NCBI GenBank assembly: GCA_900617975.1
Contig: UZAE01001597.1
Span: 1-12,442, forward strand
Direction: 5' to 3'
Length of the DNA: 12,442 nt
DNA from: Rodentolepis nana
Lineage: Eukaryota; Platyhelminthes; Cestoda; Cyclophyllidea; Hymenolepididae
The notes under the pieces were generated by a model. The model saw only the letters and a program-made list of their open reading frames with translations, was not told the DNA's origin and made no database searches. Of this stretch, positions 1-9,351 are shown in pieces; positions within the stretch are counted from its first letter, which is position 1, and each line of letters opens with the position of its first letter. A program made the translations under genes and the position numbers.

Positions 1-261
1 TATTAATCGGCAGTTGACTTCTCACTTCAAACTACCATGACCCACTGTATGTCATACTCGGCCCCTTCTACAATACTTATCTTACCTTTTCTCTGTCTTT
101 ATGTCTGTCCGTCTCTTTTACATCGGTGAATCATTATTCTATCCACCCCCAACTTTTTTGTTACGTTGATGTTCCTTCTCCTCTCTGTGAAACCTGAAAT
201 CAGCTAATGTGCAAATGATAGCTGTCAAACCACCTTCTCTTTGAAATAAATAAATAAATAA
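1..261 (+). mobile_element. Ribozyme-bearing SINE-like retroelement, copy A (5' part outside the window)
   Basis: This is the 3' three quarters of the repeat family also seen at 943, 5603, 8857 and 12133. Alignment by eye starts at TATTAATCGGCAGTTGAC, which in copies B and E lies just after the 5' ribozyme, so only the last bases of the ribozyme's P2 3' strand are visible. The body runs through the CATGACCC/GTCATACTCGGCC segment (one unit of the 40-bp sequence that is amplified in copy D), a pyrimidine-rich middle and the conserved 3' block, and ends in a tail of AAATA/AATA units at about 245-261. A T6 run at 153-158 would be a pol III stop. The 3' hairpin AGCCC/GGGCT of copies B and E is degraded here, so this is a diverged copy. 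The right edge is estimated; no target-site duplication can be assessed because the left end is missing. Confidence 0.85.
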
Positions 262-942
262 CCCACAAAAGGGGAAGCTACATTATTTTACACCACTTCT
301 ATATGGGGGAAATGCTCCAATAATGCATTCGAGCTGTTTCTGAGAAATTATAACCAATTAGCCATTTGCAACTCAATTCATTTTCAGACGTTAATGGCTA
401 ATGACCTTCCCTACAACCCGACTTCCCTAGGGGTTGAATGGGCTGCACATTAAAAAGTAACGACAGGACAACCTAATTGGCATTGAATTGCTGAAATCTC
501 ACGCAATATTGGGAATAACTTTATGAATGTATAATAATAATAATAGTAATAATAATAATAATAATGAAAGTTTTGACCAAGTCATATTAATAGAGAATGT
601 CTTTTCTTCAAGAATGTAGTAAGTATTCCAATGTGACGTTTTCGAGAAATTTGATGAATTATAAGATGAAGGCAGTTTAATTCTTCTTATTTTAAAGATC
701 AAGGCTAACTTTAAACAATTTTTTACTTTTTACGCCTTATTAGCGAAAGAAACCCATGTTTTGATATACAAAGGGAGATGGTTTGGCAAAGCTTGGACTT
801 CACTTCTAATATAGCCCTTAGATTTTTGGCTCTGAGAAATAAGAGCTTCGTTTCCGAAAATTAGTGCTTTCAAGTATTAGGTTGCATCAAAGTCGAATTA
901 TCAATAATTTGTCAATGAGTCTCTTTCAATGTTCAAAAAGAA
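262..942. other. Spacer without a recognisable gene
   Basis: Unique A+T-rich sequence between copies A and B. It holds the AAT microsatellite at 531-565, whose minus-strand translation gives an artefactual leucine run. No RNA gene, transposon terminus or coding region is supported. Confidence 0.6.
531..565. repeat. (AAT)n microsatellite
   Basis: About eleven trinucleotide AAT units with a single G interruption (TAATAGTAAT around 541-550). A simple sequence repeat with no visible link to a gene. Confidence 0.95.
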
Positions 943-1014
943 GGGGTGTGCGATAGACTTACCTCCACGTGGTGCACCTTGGGAAACGTACACTCATACG
1001 ACAAAAAAGTTTAT
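943..1014 (+). ncRNA. HDV-like self-cleaving ribozyme at the 5' end of copy B (core C substituted)
   Basis: Same nested double pseudoknot as copy E. P1 is GGGGTGT (943-949) with GCACCTT (974-980), including G1-U and a second G-U wobble. P2 is ATAGACTT (953-960) with AAGTTTAT (1007-1014), including one G-U pair. P3 is ACC (961-963) with GGT (971-973), loop TCCACGT. GG for P1.1 is at 981-982 and P4 is CGTA (987-990) with TACG (997-1000). The candidate catalytic C in J4/2 is 1002. Differences from copy E in P1 and P2 are C-to-T changes that keep pairing as wobbles. The joining segment reads GAAA instead of GCAA, so the base equivalent to HDV C41 is an A, which would be expected to weaken activity. 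Fold confident, activity doubtful. Confidence 0.75.
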
Positions 1015-1271
1015 TAATCGGCAGTTGACTTCTCACTTCAAACTACCATGACCCCATTACATTTCATATTCGAATAATTCCACAGTATTCACCTCACCTT
1101 TTTTCTACCTTTGTGTCCGTCTGTCTCTTTTACGTCTGTGAATCATTATTCTGTCCCCCTCTCGACTTTTTACCAGTTGGGTGTTCATCTTCCTTTCTGT
1201 GAAGCCCGAAGTCAACTAAAGGGCTAATGATACCTATCATAACGCCTGCCATTTGAAATAAATAAATAAAT
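943..1271 (+). mobile_element. Ribozyme-bearing SINE-like retroelement, copy B (full length)
   Basis: Complete 329-bp copy. It starts at the GGGGTGTG shared with copies D and E, and homology stops abruptly upstream, where the flank is A-rich and unrelated. Order: HDV-like ribozyme (943-1014), TAATCGGCAGTTGACTTC block, one diverged copy of the 40-bp unit, pyrimidine-rich segment with a T6 run near 1099, a 3' hairpin AGCCC (1203-1207) / GGGCT (1221-1225) with a 13-nt loop, and the tail ATTTGAAATAAATAAATAAAT. The consistent 5' end plus a short tandem tail is typical of non-LTR retrotransposition, and the length without an ORF makes it non-autonomous. No clear target-site duplication is visible, so it is probably old. 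RTE-like mobilisation is an inference from the tail type only. Confidence 0.9.
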
Positions 1272-3267
1272 GCTCATCTGTGCACATCCAGTTACGTTCA
1301 TGGTAAATCATATTTGTTAATTTTGGCCAACTAGAGAGGTGGTAGACTGCGAGTTTCTCATAAGGGTGGCTCTAGGATTTCATCAAGTGCTGGACTTGAG
1401 ATGTTTTAGGTCGTCTATAAAAACAACGCCTCTGCTATTTGGTACAATTTAACAAACATACAAATTTTATAAATAACAGTTGATAATTGGCTTCATATTT
1501 CTTGGCTAACAGTGCCTCATTTGTTTCCAGCACTTGTGGTATTACACGTCTTGATTTCCAAATCAGTGGTCGACATTTGTGTTGGCAATAAATCCTCCAT
1601 TACACCAAGACGACTATTTTAATCTCATTTAACGTATTTGCGTGCATGATCACGGTCTTATTGACTTTTTTCAGTTTCGGCTTTGATGTACTTTTTTTAA
1701 AGCAGAATGACTTTCTTCTCACCTTTTCTGGGCAGGGCAACTGCAAGCTTTCATCTACTCTATATCAAGGGTGAAATTACCATCACCAACGTCTTATACT
1801 TGCTTGCCATATTACGTTTTTATCCCTAATAAAGGGCTATCGTATAAAATCATAGAAATTCGCAAGTGTCATGATGCAGTCGTCTATCCCGCTCATCTGA
1901 TTAGGAAGTAGAAGAGAGTATTGCGTAAGTCCCTGAAGGATTTTATAGTCACAGCTTTTCCTTCTTAATAGATGTCCAGGTGCAATCCTTTTTAAGGTAA
2001 GACTTTCTTCAGCTTTGCAAACTGTGAGTGGTCCTTGAAGTATGCAGCCGTGTCTGATAGACATTGCTACGGTGAGGTGACACATGCCTGAGAGTGTCTG
2101 CGCATGAAAATGACGACTGCCTTCTTGTGCACATACTCTTCTGGACATGCAGAAGACCTGAGGTAGGCAGAATCGTGTGCAACTATTGACCATTCGATTC
2201 TACTCCTTCTATTGCATCTAGAACGGCTTGATGTTTGTTCAATCCATCTCGAAAATCTTCTCTCTCACAATCAAATTTTCGGTGAGATGGATGCGCGCGA
2301 TTGCAAATGCTAATATGATAGATGGACTCTCGTGTTTGTACACCTTTCAATCGCACCATTTCTTACGTGTGTGCTCAAATGGTGATTTATTAGTAATTCT
2401 GAGCATCTACTGTTGGTTCACAAAGAACCCTCATTCATTGTAAAATAGCATTCGGAAAGCCGGCTCTGTCTGAAAAGGTGAAGGAAGTACTTTTCACTTA
2501 CATTTGCTCTATATTTCCCGAAGTTCTTGTCATTTAAAGTCATTTTGTGGGAAATTGCGTTGTGTCTTGGTTTATTCGCCTACCCTCTCAATAACCTCGG
2601 ATAACATTTTGTCTCCAATTCGAACTTCTAAATAAAATCTTATTTCGCCGATGTCTAAGATTAATAATGATACTGCGTCCTTAAAGATGCGGGAGGTGTT
2701 TGTGGACATCTTGACAACGTTTTTTTGGCTCATGTGAATTATTTTATAGTTATTTTGATGAGCCGTTTTGCATTTTCTCATAACTTAAGAATTTGGTTAG
2801 TTTGAAATATTAGCTCAATTTGAGATCGATATCCCTTACATTGAAGATGCCTTACTAGCCTCTTAGCTATTAGAGATTACACTTCACTCTGGTTGAACGT
2901 AGTTTGTCGTTCGCATAAATCGTTGCTTGGACGTTCCACTGATCAGTCTTAGTGTGAATTCATTACGTCTCCACTTTCACTTATGACTGTTCCAATGTTC
3001 TTTTTCGAGCCTTGTCCCACTGCAAACAAATCAATGACATCCAACTCTTGTTATTTCGTTAATTTTCTCGATGGAGTCTTAATTACATCCGGTACGTAGT
3101 AGAAGAGTCTTATTCTGTCATTGCCTTTTTTAATTCCCACACTGAAAGGACTCTTAGCTCACAACAAAGTCAGCTGCGTTTCATTCTGTGCAGATGGTCA
3201 TTGATGAGACATTTTTGGCCGCTTGGGGGCAGAATCGGCAAAAAATGTTTGCTTCTTACCGTAGAAA

Positions 3268-3331
3268 TTCTCTTTTTTTTCTTTCCCTCTCTTTCTCTCT
3301 CTCTCTCTCCCCCTCCCTCCCTCCCTCCCCT
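3268..3331 (+). repeat. Uninterrupted 64-nt pyrimidine tract (T-rich, CT, then CCCT repeats)
   Basis: Every base from 3268 to 3331 is C or T: first a T-rich part with T8, then (CT)n, then CCCT/CCTC units. Such homopurine-homopyrimidine tracts can form triplex DNA. It is followed about 20 bp later by ACATTTAAG, so it could also act as a polypyrimidine tract before an acceptor, but no exon is supported downstream. Confidence 0.95.
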
Positions 3332-4068
3332 ATTTGCCTTTTTTACATTTAAGGCTTGGAGAGAATGAGAGAGAGAATCTCAGATTAGGAAATATTAATA
3401 CCCCCGAAATCCCCTACTTTTTTACCCAAATAAGTATGTATAGGCCTTTTATTAGCGCCACAAACAGCGATTGCTAGTACTTTAACGACTTTTGTTTAAT
3501 TTTAAAGTAACTTTGCAACATCGGGAGGACTTAGAGGGAATTGAGAGTGGCTAAGTGAGCTCGTACCTTTTAATTAATTTTTTTTTGGTTAGTACTGCAA
3601 AGCATGTTGAGTTCTACTCTCTCCTGCCTTTATTTACAAAGAAGTGGGTTTATTTGCGAATTGAGGAATGTGTGTTAGAACATCCAATGCACATGGACTC
3701 CTTAGCCTTATTAGTAGTAAGTTATGTGTGTCTTTCGCTTTGTGATAATGGTCAGACTCGGTTGAGTTAACTGCAGAACAACGAGAGCAATTCCTCATTT
3801 CACTTTCTCCAGCTCCATGCTATCTGACCACAAATATACGAAGAGATGTTCACTAATGGAGATTTAGCGCTTCCTATCACTAACCGGAATGCTTACAAAG
3901 GTAAGCTGAGGCGGGCAAATGTTTACCCTACAATCGTTTAATTGCCATCTCCATTTTGTCGAATACCAAACTGATGGCATCTGTGGGGAAAACACGAATG
4001 TGGAGCTTCACTTTTGGGCCTTTTTTTGAAACAGTTTTAACGGTCAGTTCAGTAGAGGAAGGGTATAT

Positions 4069-4082
4069 GGGGGGGGGGGGGG
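4069..4082 (+). repeat. G14 homopolymer
   Basis: Fourteen consecutive G residues between TATAT and TGCGC. The exact length is uncertain in any assembly. It breaks the reliability of the two overlapping small reading frames that cross it, one per strand. Confidence 0.95.
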
Positions 4083-5424
4083 TGCGCACTGCTACTTTCG
4101 AGAAAAGCTTTATCATTTCGACCGACCATCGTGAATGTGGTGATAACTTCCACAATGACCTCTTTGATAGTACTTTCATTTGACTCCCCTATTGTTATTT
4201 TGCTTTTTTTCGACTACTTGTAGTATATTGAATTATCTCTAAAGTCTGCTTTATAGCGCCTAAGTGATGGTGAGGAAACATAGTTGAAAGAATCGTGTGA
4301 ATCCATCATGGTCAACCGCACACTAGCTAACCAATCAACAAACACTGTTTATGACCATAAAGCGTACTTAATCTAACGTCAATCTAACTGGAGTGAGTTG
4401 CCACATACAAACACACAACCAGTCAGTCGACAATCGAAATCCATTGTTAGTCGGAACTGTTTCATTACTCTCTCGTCGTCCTAATGCTCCCCACCCCCTC
4501 TTCTTCCTTTTAAAGTTACTGATGTCCAACTGTTGCTATGTTCGTCGTGAGGTCTTTAAATGATCGTACACAAATTTGACTGACTTTGAAATCTATTTTG
4601 AATGTACACATAATCTGCGTTTATGAAGCCTGTGAAGGCCAGGATTTCGAGTTAAGCCCTCACTTTTTACCTTATTCCAATCAAACTGGAGTGTTGTTTT
4701 ATTCATTCGTCGAAATTTGGTTTTAACTTTTTTTTCCCTCCTTTAAATTTCACATACTTCTATAGTGCAGTAAATTCTAATCCATGTAACCGACAAGATT
4801 GGGTACACAATCTCTGTTCCAAAATAGGCATTCATGTGCATTCTTGTGCTTTGGTGGCTGGTGTATTGCACCTATTTTACACCATTGGCCACCCTCTATG
4901 GTTTATTTCTTTTCGTTTTTTTAAGGAGGAATTTCATTATAAAGTTGCACTGGAGTGCACCCGAATTTTCCCCTTCATTTGGAGATGTTAAAGTACTAGG
5001 AATAATGCTCTAAGCAACGAATGTTTTAGTGGTGAAAGTGGGAAAGATTTGAATGAAATGCTAAGCAAATATATAATCGTTGAATTACTACACACGGTTG
5101 GTGCTATTGAGAAAGAGGATGAAACTGAGAGAGGAGCGTGGGACTACTAAGGAGGACAAAGGCACCTAGTTGGTATGTGTAAGCATTAAGCTGAATTAGC
5201 TGGTCAATAGGAATAGGATGATATCACACGCTTAAATTCACTCAAGAATATGTGCGTCCAATCTTGAGGTTCGACATTGGGAACAGTTGAATGTGCTGCT
5301 GCATATCGTTTTATTGAAATTGATCAAGTTGACATTTGTGAATCAAATAATGTAGGAATTTCTTGACGTTTGGAATTTGTGCACTTTTATTTTATCTCCC
5401 ATTTCTAACCCCTTCTTGGTAAAT

Positions 5425-5462
5425 TGTGTGTGTGTGTGGGGGTGGGGGGTGGGGAGGGGGGG
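5425..5462 (+). repeat. (TG)n followed by a four-tract G-quadruplex motif
   Basis: A short TG repeat (5425-5438) runs into G5-T-G6-T-G4-A-G7 at 5438-5462. Four G tracts separated by single-base loops are the pattern expected for a very stable parallel intramolecular G-quadruplex on the plus strand. No gene or transcription start is recognisable nearby, so the role, if any, is unknown. Confidence 0.9.
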
Positions 5463-5602
5463 AAGTAAATTGATAGAATGGTAAGGAAGTAATGGTATGA
5501 ACAACTTGAATATCGATTAATGTCACAAATGAATGTAGAATATCAATTGGATTAGGGCTGGAGGTGGGGACTCACTTTACTAAGTTTTGGATCTCTATTA
5601 GC

Positions 5603-5904
5603 CATTTATCTATTTCAAATGGCAGGCGTTTTGAATAGTTATCATTAGCTCTTTAGCGGTCTTCGGACTTTCCTGAGGGGAGGAACATTATATTGAGAAA
5701 AAATCAAGAGGCGGACCGAAGAGTGATTAACAGATGTAAAAGAGACAGACACAAAGGTGGAGAAAAAAGAGAAGGTGAGTACTGTGGAAATGGTGTGATA
5801 GTAGTTTGAAGTCAGAAGTCAACTGTCGGTCTATTGACGTTTTTGCCGTACGAGCATGCGTTGCCCAGGGTGCCCCACGTGGAGGTTAGTCTATCGCGTA
5901 CCCC
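5603..5904 (-). mobile_element. Ribozyme-bearing SINE-like retroelement, copy C (decayed)
   Basis: Minus-strand copy of 302 bp. The 5' end (GGGGTACGCGATAGAC, reading from 5904 down) and the 3' end (CCATTTGAAATAGATAAAT near 5603-5622) match the family. Compared with copies A, B and E, the middle lacks about 20 nt of the CATATTCGACC segment: GTACTGTGGAAATGG runs almost directly into TGATAGTAGTTTGAAG around 5790-5800. A T6 run lies at 5703-5698. The 3' hairpin is mismatched. No clear target-site duplication. Many substitutions throughout suggest an old insertion. Confidence 0.85.
5832..5904 (-). ncRNA. Decayed HDV-like ribozyme of copy C
   Basis: Read on the minus strand, the core strings TCCACGT (L3) and GGGCAAC (P1.1 plus joining segment) and GGCAAAA (J4/2) are intact. 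P1 (GGGGTAC with GCACCCT) has an A-C mismatch at position 6, P3 has one mismatch (ACC with GGG), P4 has one mismatch and P2 no longer pairs well (ATAGACT against CGTCAAT). The ancestral fold is recognisable, but self-cleavage is unlikely. Confidence 0.6.
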
Positions 5905-6009
5905 GCTCAAATAGACATACAATTATCCACTTATTTTTCTATAAATGACTGTCTTTAACATCAACTGATAACTTATTTTGATGTGTATATATGCAATAGA
6001 CTATACCCT

Positions 6010-6029
6010 AACACACATACACACACACA
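6010..6029. repeat. (AC)n microsatellite
   Basis: Imperfect AC dinucleotide repeat of about ten units with one AT interruption. Confidence 0.9.
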
Positions 6030-6363
6030 TCGATCCAGAGAGTTGCATTAGGCACTCATGTGTCTCTGCCAACCCTTTGACGCCATATTAATTTGCATCA
6101 ATTGTTTAGGAAATCTTGTGACATATATATAAGGTTTGGGAAGAAGTCATGGCTTAGTATTTGACAAATTTAATTGGCGTAAAATGGGGGGGGATAATTT
6201 ATCACTCTAAACTGCTGTCGTCTCTATCACACACAAGAAATTAAATGGAAGTTAAAAGCACCTTTTTGGAAGAGAACATGATATGGATTTACAGGTAGCT
6301 GGTCTCAATTAACGCATTAATTGTTTTTTTTATTTCTCAATTTTCGCTGCTCTTACATTGCAG

Positions 6364-6415
6364 TGCTTGTAGAGCTAAAATATCGCAAACAGGCATCCGG
6401 GTGGTTTGGGAATTG
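6364..6415 (+). other. Candidate 52-nt internal exon (splice-site evidence only)
   Basis: A T-rich tract (TTGTTTTTTTTATTTCTC, from about 6321) leads to CTTACATTGCAG ending at 6363, a good acceptor. The next strong donor is G|GTGTAAGTC at 6415/6416. The segment between them is open in two of three frames; one reads LVELKYRKQASGWFGN and the other ACRAKISQTGIRVVWEL. No protein family is recognised and no neighbouring exon was found, so this may be chance; RNA-seq junctions would decide. Confidence 0.2.
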
Positions 6416-6581
6416 GTGTAAGTCAACCTTTTAGATTCGCCTTTTATAGTTGCTCTTTACTTAACACCGACTCTTCCGCATTTGTCTCAACCGTCATTTC
6501 GTCCTGTACCAAACTATAAGTATTAGATAGTGGAATTCGTCTGTGGGATTTCCCAAAGGGCTCTCTTTATTACTCCCTTTG

Positions 6582-6602
6582 CTCTCTCTCCCTCTCTCTC
6601 TC
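6582..6602 (+). repeat. (CT)n-rich microsatellite
   Basis: Imperfect CT repeat with one CC interruption, directly after a short pyrimidine-rich stretch. Confidence 0.85.
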
Positions 6603-8843
6603 GGTGGTGTCGTAGGTTTAGGATTTATGGGATCCTCTCTATAGACCTTCTATTTTAGCTTGGATTACTTCAATATAACTGAGCTGGTTGATCTTGCAAT
6701 GTGCAGGCTTTTATTCGTGTCATTTCAAGTACGCCAGTCCGCTTCCTACTCGATCACGTAATTGGCGCTTGGTTGCCAAAATCCATTTACTTACTTTATT
6801 TACTTCCTGATTCATTAATCAAGAATTGGGCGGTCATTTACGCTATATGTCTGGAACTCTTTTTGCATTTCCTAAAACAGTACTTTGCACACACGCACAC
6901 ATCAATTGGATGGCCGGAGTAAAAAATACAGAAATGCAAGGGACTATGTGACCTTTTTACTTATTTTTATAGAAGACAAGGAAGGTTGTAAGAAGTCTTC
7001 CACTCTGATCTAAAGGTTACTTGCTCTAGTTTAAGATGGATATTTCTGTTTTTTATAACTTTTCACCGTTTTCTCCTATGACGAAAAGTACAAATATTGG
7101 GTGTAAAAATAAAACGCGCGATTAGAAGTCACTTTATTATTATGTACATGAAGTGATTTGAAAAGCAAAGTTTTATTTTAACTCCAAGATTTGCATAGAT
7201 AGGCGTTAGCTAGCGCACGCGCCTGCCTGGGATTCCATCGTTCAGCATGTGGCCTTTGATTTAGGGGGATGCTGGTTCTTGCTGATCTTTGCTCCGATCT
7301 TAGCAAGCACTTCCGTAACTCTTCTTTGACATCTTTTCACGTGAATAACTGGCTATTGAACGTCCTATTGTATCAATAACTTCGCGCACTCTTGAACACT
7401 CAAGCATTTTTAGATCTTTACATGGAGTTGCTTTTAATCGTCTTGTTGTGACTTTTAAGGAGACTTCACTTGACTTCTTATCTATGGTCATTGGATGATC
7501 TTTTTTTATTGGTACGTTTCGATTATGAATAATGGAATAGCGGCTGTTTTCGATTGTATCAGAGTTACCAATTTGTAGGAATGACAACCCGTGGCTATCA
7601 GCTAATAACGTCAAACGTCAGTTCCCAAACTCGAACACAGGAGTTGTATAAGCCAACTTTTTCTAAGAAAAAAATGTCGATGAATGTTAAAGAGAGTAAA
7701 AGGGAGATAAGAATGTAACATAGAAGCCGGTAAATAACAGGCATGTGTTGTGCTTATACAAGTGCCTTATTATAGCCTTTTATGTTGAAGGATTAGCATA
7801 AACAGATTGAATGTTTCGGGACATGACTGATCGGGTAAACTGAACCATAACAGGCTTCATTTAAACACCTCCAAGATGGCCAATTCCACTAATTAAAATG
7901 AATCACTTGAGAGGACACACGATGGTGTCGTAGCATTATGCCCCGCTGTGGGATTGAAATAATTAGGTTTGAGAGATTAGTCATGACCTAGGTAACCTCT
8001 TTGCCAACATAGTTGTTCTTTTTCGGTCTTCTTCCAACCTTGAGGCATAAATAGGCGACACCGTTTTTCAGGCTTTAAATTAGTTCGAGTATGATTGCCT
8101 TGTTCAAAACAAAGCTATCGCTCCTTGGGAAGCTGGAGGAACGAGATGGAAGGGGGGGGGGAACGGTGGTTTGTATAGGAGAAAAGGAGATTGCTGGATA
8201 ATTAGTCATTATATGAAATTAGATATGCAAAAATCTAAAATGTTTTAGAGTCATAAAGAGCAGATGATAATTTATGAGTAACATGCGCGGGATTGAAGGG
8301 AAGCGGAATGGATAACGTATTCACGCTTGATAACGATCTGGGAAATGTGCGTACTTTCTATAACGGAGAGTTGGCCTCGGTTAATTTCCGTTTCTTTGAC
8401 TGGAGAAAATAGAGGCTTGTGGATTGCGGGGATTGTGAATCTTTTTTGACTTCTTTGAGGATAACATAAGTGGTGTTGGTGTTGCTCCAGGGTCTTAACG
8501 TTTGAACGTTGTGCAGTAGTCGGTTAATTGAGTCTTACCTGCTTCAAATGCTCTTGCAAGGGAAATAAAAAATCAGCCCTCTTGGACTTTGGAAGGTTGG
8601 TGAAGAGCTAAGGGCTGATAGGGTTCTTTGGAAGGCTTTTGTTGGGGGAAATGTTGGATTTCTTTGCTCTCAGGGTCCTTATAATGTGTACTTGGGAATT
8701 CATTCATTCGAAAAGTCTATGGTCTTGGGAATATCTACTTCAGCAATAGGAACCCAGTTATAGGCACGAGGAATTTCCATTTTGAAGAAGTTTCCTTGAA
8801 TAAGAATTCATGCATGCTAGAAGTGGGGCAAACATCCTTGTCT

Positions 8844-8856
8844 ATAATGGAAATAT
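8844..8856. repeat. Left target-site duplication of copy D
   Basis: ATAATGGAAATAT, identical to 9418-9430 at the other end of copy D. It is the 13-bp direct repeat created when the element inserted, and it fixes the 3' end of the element at 8857 (the last tail base may be ambiguous because both are A/T). Confidence 0.93.
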
Positions 8857-9026
8857 TTATTTATACCAAATGGTAGGCATCTTGATAGTTATGATTAGCC
8901 CTTTAGTTGACTTCAGGCTTCGCAGAGGGGAAGGAACATCAAAGTGAAAAAAATCGAGAGGGGAGAGGGAACAGAAAAGTTTTTCAAAGATTTAAATGTG
9001 ACAGACACAAAGGTAGAAAAGGGGTG

Positions 9027-9314
9027 AGGTGAGTACTGTGAAAGTGGTCGAATATGACATACGGTTGAGGTGAGTACTGTGAAAGTAGTCGAATATGACA
9101 TACAATGAGGTGAGTACTGTGGAAGTAGTCGAATATGACATACAGTAAGGTGAGTACTGTGGAAATAGTCGAATATGGCATAGAGTGGGGAAGATGTAGA
9201 AGATACAGACACAAAGGTAGAAAAAAGGTGATGTGAGTACTGTGGAAGGGGTCGAATATGACAAGCAGTCGGGCTGAGTACTGTGAAAGTGGTCGAATAT
9301 GACATACAGTGGGG
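9027..9314 (-). repeat. Six-unit 40/41-bp minisatellite inside copy D, with a ~200-bp duplication
   Basis: The motif GAGTACTGTG recurs on the plus strand at 9031, 9072, 9112, 9152, 9235 and 9276, giving spacings of 41, 40, 40, 83 and 41. Each unit continues into GTCGAATATGACATAC or a close variant. The 83-bp gap contains a second copy of an identical 20-mer (ACAGACACAAAGGTAGAAAA) first seen at 9001-9020 and again at 9205-9224. A block of about 204 bp was therefore duplicated as well: four units in the first block, two in the second. Copies A, B and E carry one unit and C only part of one. Because 40 is not a multiple of 3, the same peptide rotates through all three frames. Confidence 0.93.
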
Positions 9315-9351
9315 CGATTGTAGTTTGAAGTGAGAATTCAACTGCCAGTTA

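Larger units (their letters stand above)
1272..5602. other. Long spacer without a supported gene
   Basis: No coding region here passes a credible test: stop-free stretches stay near chance length for this base composition. Entries of note are a 64-nt pyrimidine tract (3268-3331), a G14 run (4069-4082), a G-quadruplex motif (5438-5462), splice-like signals around an 88-nt segment with stops in all frames (3813-3900), and a minus-strand stretch (about 1820-2780) with protein-like but broken reading frames. No copy of the retroelement family was found inside it. Confidence 0.55.
5905..8843. other. Spacer without a supported gene
   Basis: Contains an AC repeat (6010-6029), a G8 run near 6186, a CT-rich tract (6582-6602), a G10 run (8152-8161) and one splice-flanked candidate micro-exon (6364-6415). 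A stop-free minus-strand stretch at 7300-7614 (104 codons, opening with TTG) has unremarkable composition, no recognisable domain and a length expected by chance. No RNA gene or transposon terminus was recognised. Confidence 0.55.

Noticed and set aside
499..702. 67-codon minus-strand frame with a long leucine run resembling a membrane segment
   Set aside because: The leucines are the AAT microsatellite read on the other strand.
943..1271. Solo LTR or MITE interpretation of the repeat family
   Set aside because: No terminal inverted repeats and no TG...CA ends; asymmetric 5' ribozyme, short tandem 3' tail and a 13-bp target-site duplication fit a non-LTR retroelement.
3928..4183. Overlapping 83-codon and 75-codon frames on opposite strands
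   Set aside because: Both cross the G14 homopolymer, whose length is unreliable; no family features.
7201..7260. tRNA-D-arm-like TAGCTAGCGCACGCGCCTG string
   Set aside because: No B box, T-arm or acceptor stem; only a 5-bp AGGCG/CGCCT inverted repeat.
7300..7614. 104-codon minus-strand reading frame opening with TTG
   Set aside because: Length expected by chance at this A+T content, stop codon just upstream, no recognised domain, and a nearby acceptor-like TTTTTTTCTTAG would splice into a stop.
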